A DNA stretch of 64,000 nt from Microvirga lotononidis (GCF_034627025.1 NZ_CP141050.1:935001-999000), one strand, 5' to 3'. Shown: positions 53,392 through 62,493, numbered from the stretch's first letter. A program made the numbers and translations. The notes: generated by a model not told the origin, from the sequence alone.

Positions 53392-53517
53392 CTTGTCAGC
53401 AACCGCCTCTTGGCCTCGCTGCAGCCCAAGGACCGTGCGCTGCTTGACCCACATCTCGAAGCTGCAACCCTCTAGCAGGGTGAAGTTCTGTTCGAGCCGG
53501 GCGACGATGTCACGCGC
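53392..53517 (+). pseudogene. Crp/Fnr-type sensor relic
   Basis: Reads NRLLASLQPKDRALLDPHLE, AATL, stop, QGEVLFEPGDDVTR. This is the first strand region of a Crp/Fnr sensor (compare LEPHLELVQLPRGQILYEPG in the gene at 35468). An in-frame TAG at 53473 and loss of everything downstream make it a relic. Confidence 0.6.
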
Positions 53518-53677
53518 AGATCGCGATTCATGAAACAAGCTAGCTTTCGGAGGAGCTCTATCCTTGCCGCCACGGCGGATCAGAACCGTCCATTCGGGCA
53601 ACGAGGCCGCCCATGTCCTTTCGCTTCCAGAAACGAGCTCAGCGCGGCTCTTCTGGGCCGCGCTGAGCTCAGGCAGA

Positions 53678-54235
53678 TCAGTCCTTCGCGACGACCTGGC
53701 CGTTGGCATCGACCTTGATCTCTTGGGTCTTGTCGGCCGTGGCCACGTCGATCTCGTACTGGACGGCATTGCCCTCACGCTCGACCTCGGCATCCGTCGC
53801 CTTTCCACCAACCCGCTGCTCGGCTGCCGCGATCGCATCCTTCAGCGAGACCTTGGCGCTCTGGAAGTCCGCCGGCTTGAGACGCGTGAAGTAGCGCTCA
53901 AAGGGCTGATTCTCTGTCTCGACAACCTGTCCCGAGTTTGCGTCCAGCTTGAACTTCGTCAGCTTGTCGCCCGTGTTGCTGAGCACCTTGATTTCGTACT
54001 GCCCGCCGCCATCCTTGACCTCGAACTCGGCTTCCGTCGCTCGGCCCTGACCTTGCTTTTCGGCCGCCTCGACCGCTTGGCTGAGAGAGACCTTCGCGCT
54101 TCGCGCAGCCTGAAACTTGTTTGAATCGCGGGTCACTCCGGCGGGAGCACCAGCAGCTGGGGCAGGAGGCGTTTGAGCAAAAGCAAGAGAGGTGGTCAGC
54201 GCCAGCGCGCTTCCGGCGAGGACGAGTTTCAGCAT
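53678..54235 (-). CDS. Exported protein with two PepSY domains
   Basis: 185 residues. Signal peptide (MLKLVLAGSALALTTSLAFA). Two PepSY units: about 45-105 (AKVSLSQAVEAAEKQGQGRA through YEIKVLSNTGDK) and 120-185 (AKVSLKDAIAAAEQRVGGKA through YEIDVATADKTQ). PepSY domains are periplasmic and may inhibit proteases or bind metals. A terminator-like context follows. Fairly sure of the family, not of the role. Confidence 0.88.
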   Translation of the reverse strand: MLKLVLAGSALALTTSLAFAQTPPAPAAGAPAGVTRDSNKFQAARSAKVSLSQAVEAAEKQGQGRATEAEFEVKDGGGQYEIKVLSNTGDKLTKFKLDANSGQVVETENQPFERYFTRLKPADFQSAKVSLKDAIAAAEQRVGGKATDAEVEREGNAVQYEIDVATADKTQEIKVDANGQVVAKD

Positions 54236-54576
54236 GAACAGCTCCTGTGTTGTTGTCTAGCTTGGCAACAACGCAGCTGTGCTTTGTGGGTTCATCCAAA
54301 CTTCATCCTGCACCGCATCTTTTTCGGCAGACGGCCCGCATCAAATCGGCGCTGTCTCACGTCGTCCTCGCTTCTGCTCATCGAGATTGATATCCGCAAT
54401 GAGTTTGGCATCCGCATTACGGGTTGATGCAGTCAGAGGTCGATCTGGCGCTAGATTTCGGCCGCACGCTCGTCGACGATCGCCTCGGGAGCGACACAGC
54501 CGCGGAACCGCATAGATGAACAGGTACTCGCGGTTTTCGATACGCCGCTCATCTGAACAGCAGCCTAACCGCATCG
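54236..54576. other. Intergenic stretch with nothing clear
   Basis: Upstream region of the PepSY gene. Minus-strand frame 54341-54643 is not credible, since it runs across the relic described next. Confidence 0.3.
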
Positions 54577-54722
54577 GAGTACCGGCAACACGCCGACGAG
54601 TGTCGGGCCCTCGCCAAGCCGTGCCCAACGGGGAGCCACGCATCCAGCTTCTGGAGAGGGTGAGGACGTAGGACCGACTGGCGGACGATCGCGACGCTGA
54701 GATCCAGAAGCGTTCCGAATAA
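54577..54722 (+). pseudogene. Broken copy of the EYRxHAxECR small-protein family
   Basis: Reads EYRQHADECRALAK in one frame, then VPNGEPRIQLLERVRT, stop, DRLADDRDAEIQKRSE in the next. The family member at 23531 reads EYRKHAQECRALAQ and MARTWDSLAEDRD in order. So the relic has one frameshift, a TGG-to-TAG stop at the conserved Trp, and no start codon. Confidence 0.75.
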
Positions 54723-54915
54723 AAGTCAGGAACAGCGCAACAGGAACAACTAGGCGCCGCCGCTTTCTCCTACGTACAAAGTGAGACGCAGACCGCGCGC
54801 CGTGAAAGATTATCGTAGTCGGAAGCCCGGCCGATCGACCTCGTCTGTTGCCCTCAGCCGACCACCGCCTCGGTAGCGGCACATGGAGATTATGTGCGGA
54901 TGCGCGACACAATAG

Positions 54916-54941
54916 AAAGGGCGGCTCAACGGCCGCCCTTT
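54916..54941 (-). terminator. Intrinsic terminator downstream of the DUF1236 gene
   Basis: AAAGGGCGGC, 6-base loop, GCCGCCCTTT, followed by T-rich bases on both strands; it lies 17 bases past the stop of the minus-strand gene. Confidence 0.75.
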
Positions 54942-54957
54942 TTCGTGCAGAGACGGG

Positions 54958-55365
54958 TTAACGAACCACCTGAACGATCCGGCGCGTGCCCGGTTCGACG
55001 AGCACAGGAGTATCGTTGACGACCGTATAGCGGTAGCCCTTCACCCCATACTCTGCTGGCACCTCATAGTAGGTCACACCTGCCTCCGGCAGAACCGCGC
55101 CGACGCGCACTTCTTCCTGATAGCGGTAGGAGGGGGCACTCTGGGTGACGACATACTGCCGGAACTGAGGCTGCTGCTGGTCAGCGATACCGCCAACAAT
55201 GGCGCCGCCGACGGCTCCTACGACAGCTCCGACCGGACCACCGACAATTGCGCCGCCAACAGCCCCTGTCGTTGCGCCTGCCGCGGCACCGCCCGACTGA
55301 GCAGAGGCGCCGATTGGCGCCATGACCGCAGCGACTGCGCCCGCAAGAAGAAGCTTCTTTAACAT
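54958..55365 (-). CDS. Exported DUF1236 protein
   Basis: 135 residues. Signal peptide (MLKKLLLAGAVAAVMAPIGA), a glycine-zipper stretch (GAVGGAIVGGPVGAVVGAVG) that can span or coat a membrane, and a C-terminal DUF1236 domain (VGAVLPEAGVTYYEVPAEYG, YRYTVVNDTPVLVEPGTRRI). Common in Hyphomicrobiales as a small envelope protein of unknown function. Confidence 0.85.
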   Translation of the reverse strand: MLKKLLLAGAVAAVMAPIGASAQSGGAAAGATTGAVGGAIVGGPVGAVVGAVGGAIVGGIADQQQPQFRQYVVTQSAPSYRYQEEVRVGAVLPEAGVTYYEVPAEYGVKGYRYTVVNDTPVLVEPGTRRIVQVVR

Positions 55366-55716
55366 ATCAGGTTACTCCAATAGCCGATGCTAAGCCTTAA
55401 CCCGCTTGAAGCATGACAGTTCCGGCACAATCGGAGATGACCGGCATAGTGACACGTCTGCAACTCACTGCGCATCGGTGGTCAGGCTTTACGCAGTCGC
55501 GGTGCCGCCCGTTGATGAGGGCACGGCTTCCATGTCCGACCTGCTGCACCAGCACTTGCGGCTGGCCGGCAACAGCAACCTGCGCTCGTTTGCCGTCGTG
55601 TCCGCTTCTGCCGGCGTATCGGCGATCGGACCCATTGGTCGTGCGAGCAGACCGATATGGCGTTGCTCATCGGAAAGCTCACCGTCCTCATTCATGACCG
55701 GATGGTCGATCGCAAC
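55366..55716. other. Gene-poor stretch ending at two nested IS copies
   Basis: A plus-strand frame ends MALLIGKLTVLIHDRMVDRN at the IS boundary. Taking out both IS copies it continues YPVRSSK and stops, so these may be the last codons of a gene cut by the IS630. Its start is unclear. Confidence 0.35.
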
Positions 55717-55719
55717 TAA

Positions 55720-56675
55720 GAGGCTGGTGAGCAATTATCTTTCTTTCCGCGTGAGGCGGCGCAGCAAAATGCGGCTCATCGCAAGATAAAGCAGCATCTC
55801 GCCGGTCTCGACTAGGCGTTCGTAGTCCTTGGCGAGGCGGCGGTTGGTGGTCAACCAGGCGATGGTCCGCTCAACGATCCATCTGCGTGCGAGCACGTGA
55901 AAGCCACTCGGCCGTGTTGGGGGCTCCGCGTCGGCCCGCATCCAGACGCCACCGCTCCACCAGTGTTGCGGAATGGATAGCTTCCATCCGAGCGCTCTGC
56001 ACAGCCAATCCTTCAACCCTCGATAAGCCGTGTCCGCCCACATGAGCTCGATAACCGGGAAGAGATGCTCTAAACCCTCCAACAGGAGCTCGGCGCCCGC
56101 GCGGTCATGGATGTCGGCCGGATGCACCTTGTTCTTCAGCAGCGTTCCTTGCGTATCAACGAGCAAGTGACGCTTGCGGCCCTTGATCTTTTTGCCACCA
56201 TCGTACCCACGTGGTCCACCCATCTCAGTGGTTTTGACCGACTGACTGTCGATGATCGCCGCTGTCGGCTGAGGAGCCCGGCCAATCATGCGGCGATAAC
56301 TCTCGCGCAGCACTCGCGTGACCTGCTCCCACGTCCCGTTCTCGCGCCACTGGGCATAGTGATAGAACACGGCGTAACGCGGAGGGTATTCGTGCGGTAG
56401 CAGCCGCCACTGGGCGCCGGTGCGCAGCAGATAGAAGATGGCGTCGGTGATGCGTCGGAGCGGATAAGTCTGCCGTCGCCCGGCGGGATGGCTGCGGGTT
56501 ATCAGCGGCTCCAGCAGCGCCCATTCCGCATCAGTGAGATCGCTGGCGTAGGAACTGACATCCATGGCACGGGCTCCTCAAACGTGAAACAGCCCGCATC
56601 CGCCTCCGCGGCCCAGCACCAAACCTATTCTGAATCAACCACTTGGCTCGAGCAATAAAATTGCTCACCAGCCTC
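55720..56675 (-). mobile_element. IS5-family insertion sequence (TNA-target group)
   Basis: Perfect 17-bp inverted repeats GAGGCTGGTGAGCAATT (55720-55736) and its complement (56659-56675), flanked by TAA on both sides (55717-55719 and 56676-56678). Intact, 956 bp. The right TAA is also the junction of the neighbouring IS630. Confidence 0.92.
55735..56565 (-). CDS. IS5-family transposase (ISL2/IS1031 type)
   Basis: 276 residues, intact. LTDAEWALLEPLITRSHPAG at the start, then DDE residues in AAIIDSQSVKTTEMGGPRGY (D), IELMWADTAYRGLKDWLCRA (D) and RWIVERTIAWLTTNRRLAKD (E). Confidence 0.93.
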   Translation of the reverse strand: MDVSSYASDLTDAEWALLEPLITRSHPAGRRQTYPLRRITDAIFYLLRTGAQWRLLPHEYPPRYAVFYHYAQWRENGTWEQVTRVLRESYRRMIGRAPQPTAAIIDSQSVKTTEMGGPRGYDGGKKIKGRKRHLLVDTQGTLLKNKVHPADIHDRAGAELLLEGLEHLFPVIELMWADTAYRGLKDWLCRALGWKLSIPQHWWSGGVWMRADAEPPTRPSGFHVLARRWIVERTIAWLTTNRRLAKDYERLVETGEMLLYLAMSRILLRRLTRKER

Positions 56676-56677
56676 TA

Positions 56678-57841
56678 ATACCCAGCCAGGGAATTGCTGA
56701 CTCGGATTTGCGTCGGGGCGCCTGACGTGATTCACTGCGGAGCGGGGGCGTTGTTGAGGGGATCAGCATGGCTGCCCTCCGGATCCGCCAGGACTACTCA
56801 CCATCCGACTTACGCCAACGGGCTGCTCGTGAGAGGGACACCCGGGCCAGCCTGCGGTTGCTGGCCATTGCCAATGCGCTTGAGGGCATGACCCGAACGG
56901 AGGCCGCCCGCCTGGCCGGCATGGAACGTCAGGCTCTGCACGATGCCATCCTGCGCTTCAATGCCGAGGGACCGGACGGTCTGCATGACCGCCATCGTTC
57001 CGGTCGCCCGGAGCAGCTCAGCCCTGGTCAGCAGGCCGCTCTCAAGGCCCACATCCTGCACGGGCCGGAGCCCGAGCGCGATGGGGTGAGCGCCTGGCGT
57101 CTGGTCGATCTGTGCGAGTACGTCGAGCGGACGTATGGCGTGAGCTACAGTGAGTGGGGGCTCTCGTGCCTGCTCAAGCGGCTGGACCTGTCACGGCAGA
57201 AGACCCGGCCCTCGCACCCGAAAGGCAATCCGGCCGCCCAGGCGGCGTTCAAAAAAGGAGCTGCCCTCAGCGCTGCAGGCCGTCGCGGCAGAGCATCCTG
57301 AGGCGCGTCTTCAGCTCTGGTGCCAGGACGAAGCGCGCTTTGGCCAGAAGGGCCGGACCACCCGCGTTTGGTACGAGCGTGGGGTACGTCCGCCCGGCGT
57401 GGTCGATCAGCGCTTCGAGAGCTTGTACCTGTTTGCCGCCTGCCGTCCCGGCACGGACGAGACCTTCGCGTTGGCTCTGCCGCGGGTGAACACCGACGCG
57501 ATGATGATCTTTCTGGAGCAGTTTGCCCGGCAGCTCGAACCCGGCGTACATGCAGTGCTCGTGCTGGATCAGGCTGGCTGGCACGACGCGCGGGCCTTGC
57601 ACGTGCCAGAGACGATCACGCTGTTGCCTTTGCCGCCGGCGTCACCCCAGCTGAACCCGGTGGAGCGGGTCTGGCTCTACCTGCGTGAGCGCTATCTCTC
57701 GCATCGGATGCTCGACGATTATGAAGCCGTGTTGGACGCGGTCTGCCGCGCCTGGAACCGGCTCCTCGACGAGACAGGCCGTCTCACAACATTGACGGCC
57801 TACCCGTATCTCACTGCGTCAGGAATTCCATGAGCGGGTAT
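56678..57841 (+). mobile_element. IS630-family insertion sequence
   Basis: Ends ATACCCAGCCAGGGAATT and, reversed, ATACCCGCTCATGGAATT: 19 of 24 terminal bases match. TA is present on both sides (56676-56677 and 57842-57843), the normal IS630 target. Confidence 0.85.
56768..57833 (+). CDS. IS630-family transposase split by a frameshift
   Basis: The first frame (56768-57301) gives the helix-turn-helix half, with TRTEAARLAGMERQALHDAI. The second, up to 57833, gives the DDE half: LQLWCQDEARFGQKG (D), VLVLDQAGWHDARA (D) and PQLNPVERVWLYLRERYL (E). The break is at a run of six A near 57252-57257. To pass from frame one to frame two the reading must move +1, equal to losing one A. This is either a mutation (six A instead of five) or slippage during transcription on the A run. 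It does not fit a standard -1 shift. Confidence 0.85.
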
Positions 57842-57843
57842 TA

Positions 57844-58322
57844 CCCAGTACGTAGCTCCAAATGAGCGATCCTGTTCTAGTTGCAGTGACTTTGATGGCT
57901 TCTCAATGCGCCGACGCAGTGCAGGGGTAACACTCGGGTGCCCAGAGAGCGAGTAGTCGAGCGGCACTTTCGAAGGGCGATTTAGCCTTTAGATGTTATA
58001 CTCCGCCAATACCCTCCACTGCCTGCGCTGGCCGATTGGCAAAGCCTTGACCGAGATCCTACTAGATGAATTCGATCGCGAATGAGCGGAGCTCCCGGGT
58101 AGGTCCTTGTACACTTCGAAGACCTTGCTCGCCTAAATGAGTTCCTTGAGGATGAGGCTCTTCAGCGACACATTGCTTGTTCTCATCCACGCTCGCGAGC
58201 ATGAGTCATGGGTGCTACTGAGACTCAGAACGTCACTCCATGAATCTTCAATTGAGGGTAACTCCAAGTTTGATCGGAGCTCTATTGAGCGCGGGCCATC
58301 CAGGTACTACCGGAAGCTGTCT
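57844..58322. other. Intergenic stretch before the exported-protein cluster
   Basis: No credible gene; frames on the plus strand from 58137 lie antisense to the next gene. It is less GC-rich than the neighbouring housekeeping-like genes. Confidence 0.35.
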
Positions 58323-59087
58323 CTACCTGCGGCACGAAATCTTGGTGAAGTATGTCAAGCGAAAATCGGAACGTGGGCTACGTATCGTCCTCCCCGAGTC
58401 GAGATCCCATAGCCAATTGCGAACAAAATCATCGTCACTGAAATCTTTTACATCAACTGATTGGTCGAGCGTCGCCGGCTTGAGACCCTGCAGAGCGCAG
58501 AAAGCTCGTTGGCTGCGCTGTTCGTCACATCGATCGTTCCCGCAGGCTGCATAAAGGATAGAGATGCGGGGGGAGCCAGGGGTCCTGGCGTCGAGGTAAG
58601 CGTACACCGGATTTTCGAACACAAAGGCCGGATATCGCATCGGATCTGGCTTCATGTAGTCGTGGACAAGTTGCCGCCGTTGAATATCGACATCTCTCAC
58701 ATTCTCTTCGGGGGGATCGCCGATGCGAGCGAAATCTCCTGCGAGACATCCGGTCGGCCCAGAAAGAAGCTGCCATCGCATTTTATAACCAGTTGCTAAG
58801 ATGGTAGCCCTATAGTGACATCGTCGGTCCTGCACTTCTACTCTGATGTTACCGCCGAAGGAACCGTCATTCTGTATCGAGCCTTGGCCACCATTTCCGA
58901 GCCAAATGGTCCATCCACCAAGTGCGTCTGGCCTAATCTTGATGTTGTACCCGGTGTCGTTGTTCCAGTCCCCGGAGATGCGCTCCAATTGGGCATACGA
59001 AGGCGACGCGCCTGCAAGCGCAAGCATCACAAGGAGAAGGGTTTGCAGCAGAATTCTGGACCTAACACAGAAGTATGAACCTTCCAT
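58323..59087 (-). CDS. Exported protein, member of an undescribed domain family
   Basis: 254 residues from ATG 59087, with GGGGGAT upstream. Signal peptide ends in SPSYAQ. Residues about 35-125 form a domain that is clearly shared with the protein at 59722: GDWNNDTGYNIKIRPDALGG against GQWSNQSGYNITIQRDQFGG, then QGSIQNDGSFGGNIRVEVQD against QGSIQRDGYRGGNIRVEAES. The C-terminal 120 residues are unrelated and contain paired cysteines (YAACGNDRCDEQRSQRAFC). No known family recognised. It reads away from the other three genes. Confidence 0.75.
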   Translation of the reverse strand: MEGSYFCVRSRILLQTLLLVMLALAGASPSYAQLERISGDWNNDTGYNIKIRPDALGGWTIWLGNGGQGSIQNDGSFGGNIRVEVQDRRCHYRATILATGYKMRWQLLSGPTGCLAGDFARIGDPPEENVRDVDIQRRQLVHDYMKPDPMRYPAFVFENPVYAYLDARTPGSPRISILYAACGNDRCDEQRSQRAFCALQGLKPATLDQSVDVKDFSDDDFVRNWLWDLDSGRTIRSPRSDFRLTYFTKISCRR

Positions 59088-59217
59088 TGCGCCATCCCCC
59101 AGAATAGTCACGAGGTCGATGCCTTATATATTGCATTTTCCTTTTTGACGAAGGAACCTGCAAGTATAAAGCTTAATCATCGGTACTTTATGCGCCACCA
59201 TATCATGAGGGGTGGTT

Positions 59218-59643
59218 ATGAAGTTACTTACTGGGAATGCTTGCGGCAAACGTATGCTATCGTCCGCCCTAATGGTCGGCGCTCTTATTTTCCTACAAGC
59301 AGTTTTGGCCTCTAATGCACGTGCCCAAACTAACATCCCTTATTGTGTGGCCGAGATCGACACTTGGGACTACTCGATAAACAATAAGCTTCTGACTATC
59401 GTGGCGCGGGTCCGCGTGGAAGGCGAGGAGGCGCTACCACGTAGGATCTATGTCAAGTTCGGAGGGCAAGGTATCCGTTACTCTGGACAATTTCAGGTAC
59501 CGGCGATGATCGATGCCATTGGGACCGGCATGGTTAGAACCAATACATCCTTCGTCCAAGTTCGGATGCAAAATTACGATATCGATGAAGTGCTGAGCCT
59601 CGAGCCGCTCTCGGCTGATTGCTACGCTAATCCTGCGTTCTGA
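59218..59643 (+). CDS. Exported protein, 141 residues, unrecognised
   Basis: From ATG 59218, with GAGGGG five bases upstream. Signal peptide and a mature beta-rich protein (YCVAEIDTWDYSINNKLLTI, IYVKFGGQGIRYSGQFQVPA). Two cysteines, one near each end. No family name. It lies between the two genes that share a domain. Confidence 0.65.
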   Translation: MKLLTGNACGKRMLSSALMVGALIFLQAVLASNARAQTNIPYCVAEIDTWDYSINNKLLTIVARVRVEGEEALPRRIYVKFGGQGIRYSGQFQVPAMIDAIGTGMVRTNTSFVQVRMQNYDIDEVLSLEPLSADCYANPAF

Positions 59644-59721
59644 GCAGTGATTAGCCATCAAGCCTAGGCCCGGCGGCTCGCAGAAGGGGTTTGTCTTAGA
59701 TTAAGATTGCGGAGGTGGCGC

Positions 59722-60081
59722 ATGCAAATGGCTAGAACTTGGGTGACGAGTGTCGTAATCACCATCGCGGCCGGTTCCGCAGCATATGCCCAACAAGGAA
59801 TCGGACGCATCGAAGGGCAATGGAGCAATCAGAGCGGCTACAACATCACCATCCAGCGTGATCAGTTTGGCGGATGGGACTTGTGGGGCAGCGCCGGCCA
59901 AGGCTCAATCCAAAGAGATGGTTATCGTGGCGGCAATATTCGCGTCGAAGCGGAGTCGATGTCGTGCTGGTTCCGGGCGACCGTCTTGCGTGGCGAGCAG
60001 GATATGCGGTGGCAACTGATTGCAGCCCGAGGTGACCGGTGCAGCGACCTGCGTGGAATTTTTAACCGAGTCGCTGATTAG
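59722..60081 (+). CDS. Exported protein, minimal form of the undescribed domain
   Basis: 119 residues from ATG 59722, six bases after GGAGG. A signal peptide (MARTWVTSVVITIAAGSAAY) is followed by just the domain shared with 58323 (GRIEGQWSNQSGYNITIQRD through MRWQLIAARGDRCSDLRGIF). Two cysteines in the mature protein (near residues 84 and 108) correspond in position to those of 58323, suggesting a disulfide. Confidence 0.7.
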   Translation: MQMARTWVTSVVITIAAGSAAYAQQGIGRIEGQWSNQSGYNITIQRDQFGGWDLWGSAGQGSIQRDGYRGGNIRVEAESMSCWFRATVLRGEQDMRWQLIAARGDRCSDLRGIFNRVAD

Positions 60082-60121
60082 CTGAGGCGACCGGGGCTCT
60101 CGGTAATTAGGAAGCCTCACC

Positions 60122-60757
60122 ATGAAATTAAGAGCAGCGCTCCCGCTCACTGTCGCACTGCTAGCTCCCGCGCACGCGCAGCAGTGGTTACCGCCCACTG
60201 GACTGTGGGTGGACCCAACCGGAGAGTCCATCAGATTTGACAGGGATATGAATTTCACCCATTCAGCAATGGGCCAAGGGCGGGTTGAATTAACTAACAG
60301 GAACGGCGGGAATCTTGCTCTGCACTTCAGGGACGTGGAGTGTTTATATCTGGTGACCCGACTTTCCAACGGAATGCTCAACTTCGGATTACGTCAGGCC
60401 GCTGCCGATAAGGAACAGTGCCCGAAAGGGCAGTTTGCGAGGGCGGCGGATGATAACAAGTTAACTGAAACCCGCGGTCCGCCGCTTCAGCCAGTGCCGC
60501 CAGCTCAGAGCCAGCAAGCCCCCTCCGATGGGAGACTAACGGTCAAGCAGATCATATTCGAGCCTGCTGGTAACAACTTAGGTCGGAGTGGACGCGTGGT
60601 ATTTAGCTTCTCGTCGATGAAGTTTAGTTTTGAAGTCACCACACCCTTCGACGACGCAACGTCACCAGCCGAAGCTGTCACTGGGGCGTTGAAGGAGTTA
60701 CGCGGCACGGCGCAGTCGCTCTCAGATTCCGCGCTAAGATTTCAGATCCAGCCGTGA
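60122..60757 (+). CDS. Exported protein with a diverged copy of the same domain
   Basis: 211 residues. Signal peptide ending AHAQ. The first 110 residues keep the outline of the domain in weaker form: TGLWVDPTGESIRFDRDMNF, RVELTNRNGGNLALHFRDVE, LNFGLRQAAADKEQCPKGQF. A Pro/Gln linker leads to a second domain (KQIIFEPAGNNLGRSGRVVF, FSFEVTTPFDDATSPAEAVT). It starts 40 bases after the 59722 gene, so the two are likely one operon. Confidence 0.65.
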   Translation: MKLRAALPLTVALLAPAHAQQWLPPTGLWVDPTGESIRFDRDMNFTHSAMGQGRVELTNRNGGNLALHFRDVECLYLVTRLSNGMLNFGLRQAAADKEQCPKGQFARAADDNKLTETRGPPLQPVPPAQSQQAPSDGRLTVKQIIFEPAGNNLGRSGRVVFSFSSMKFSFEVTTPFDDATSPAEAVTGALKELRGTAQSLSDSALRFQIQP

Positions 60758-60898
60758 GTGGTGCCCGCGACAAGTTCAAAGGAGATGTTGGCCTACTAGG
60801 TAATCAACAACCAAGCCCAAATCGGCTGACGAGAAGCGCAACGGATGTCAGCCATTGATTATCCTGCATCAGGCGGGAACAGGCAGTAAGCGATGTCT

Positions 60899-62431
60899 TC
60901 AGGCCACGGCCTTGAGGTCTGGCGCGGTGGCATAGGCCCACGGCAGCAGATCATCGATGCGGGTGTTGAGATGGCCCGCGACGATGCGGCTTAGCACGTC
61001 GGAGAGATAAGCCTGCGGATCCACCCCACATAATTTGCAGGTCTCGACCAATGAGGCGATGATCGCCCAGTGCTCGCCACCGCGATCCGAGCCGGCAAAC
61101 AGCGCATTCTTGCGCGTCAAGGCCAAAGGCCGAATCGCCCGCTCGACCACGTTGGAGTCGATCTCGATCCGCCCGTCCTCCACAAAGCGGCTCAACCCCT
61201 CCCAGCGTGAGAGCGCGTAGCGGATCGCCTCGGCCAGCTTGCTCTTCTGGCTGATCAGACCGAGTTTGGCGCGCAACCACGGCTCGAGAGCGTCCAGCAC
61301 TGGACGGCTCTTCTGCTGCCGAATCCGGGTCCGCTCCGCTGCACCGATGCCACGGATCTCGCTCTCGATGCGGTAGAGCTCCGCAATCCGCGTGAGCGCT
61401 TCGCTGGCAATCGGCGCCGCGCCGGCCACCGCCAGCTCGTAAAAGCGCCGCCGCACATGCGCCCAACAGAATGCGAGGGTGACCTGATTGCCGCCCGCCA
61501 GGGCTCGGTAGCCGCTATAGCCGTCCACCTGCAGCACGCCGGCAAAACCGGACAGATGCTCAATCGGCCGGACCGCCTTGCGATCCGGCGCATACACGTA
61601 CGCCACTCCAGGCGGGTCCGTGCCGCCCCACGGCCGGTCATCGCGTGCATAAGCAAACAGCTGACCGGTCTTGGTCTGGCCGCGGCCAGGATCGAGCACG
61701 GGCGCGGTGGTCTCATCGGCAAACAGTCTCGACGAGGCTTTCAGCTGCGCCAGCAGGCGGTCATGCACCGGCCGCAGGTGCCAGGCAGCCCGGCCGACCC
61801 AATCGGCCAGGGTCGAACGATCCAAAGTGATGCCCTGACGCGCGTAAATCTGAGACTGCCGGTAGAGCGGCAGATGGTCGGCGTATTTCGACACCAGCAC
61901 CTGCGCGACCAGGGCATCGGTGGGTAGCCCGCCTTCGATCACACGGGCTGGAGCGGGGGCTTGCACCACTCCATCTTCGCAGTGGCGGCAGGCATATTTG
62001 GGCCGGCGTACCACCAGCACGCGCAGCTGCGCCGGCACGATGTCGAGGCGCTCGGAGACATCCTCGCCGATGCGGTGCAGGAGGTTGCGACAGCAGGGAC
62101 AGGCTGGATCCTCGATGTCGATGATCGTCTCGATGCGCGGCAGATGGGCCGGCAAGGATCCGCGGTTCCGGCGCCGCTGGGCCGCCCGGTGTTTGCGCTC
62201 GGCCGGGTCCGCTTGCTCGTGTTGGGCGCCTTCAGCGGCTTCGGCCTGTTCGGCCTCCTCCAGCCCGAGCAGCAGTTGATCCTCGGGCAGGCTCTCGGCT
62301 TTGCGGCCGAAGCGGTGGCGCTGCATCGCCTTGATGATCTGCTCCAGCCGCTCGGCCCGCGCCCGCTCGGCCAGGAGCATGGCCTTGAGCAGATCAGGAT
62401 CGTCGGGGAGGGTTTGCATCGCGCTGGTCAC
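60899..62431 (-). CDS. tnpC: IS66 transposase TnpC
   Basis: 510 residues. N-terminal coiled-coil and IS66 leader (LKAMLLAERARAERLEQIIK), zinc-finger pairs (DPACPCCRNLLHRIG, KYACRHCEDGVVQAPAPARV), and DDE residues in ASSRLFADETTAPVLDPGRG, GVLQVDGYSGYRALAGGN and RIEIDSNVVERAIRPLALTR. Carries out transposition. Frame intact. Confidence 0.95.
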   Translation of the reverse strand: MTSAMQTLPDDPDLLKAMLLAERARAERLEQIIKAMQRHRFGRKAESLPEDQLLLGLEEAEQAEAAEGAQHEQADPAERKHRAAQRRRNRGSLPAHLPRIETIIDIEDPACPCCRNLLHRIGEDVSERLDIVPAQLRVLVVRRPKYACRHCEDGVVQAPAPARVIEGGLPTDALVAQVLVSKYADHLPLYRQSQIYARQGITLDRSTLADWVGRAAWHLRPVHDRLLAQLKASSRLFADETTAPVLDPGRGQTKTGQLFAYARDDRPWGGTDPPGVAYVYAPDRKAVRPIEHLSGFAGVLQVDGYSGYRALAGGNQVTLAFCWAHVRRRFYELAVAGAAPIASEALTRIAELYRIESEIRGIGAAERTRIRQQKSRPVLDALEPWLRAKLGLISQKSKLAEAIRYALSRWEGLSRFVEDGRIEIDSNVVERAIRPLALTRKNALFAGSDRGGEHWAIIASLVETCKLCGVDPQAYLSDVLSRIVAGHLNTRIDDLLPWAYATAPDLKAVA

Positions 62432-62493
62432 AAACCGAAGTGAATCATGCTTCGACAGGAGCCGCGATGGCTCTTATGGATGGGCGCGTCCGA

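Noticed and set aside
57240..57270. Programmed -1 frameshift in the IS630 transposase
   Set aside because: The downstream frame is +1 relative to the upstream one, so a -1 slip does not join them.
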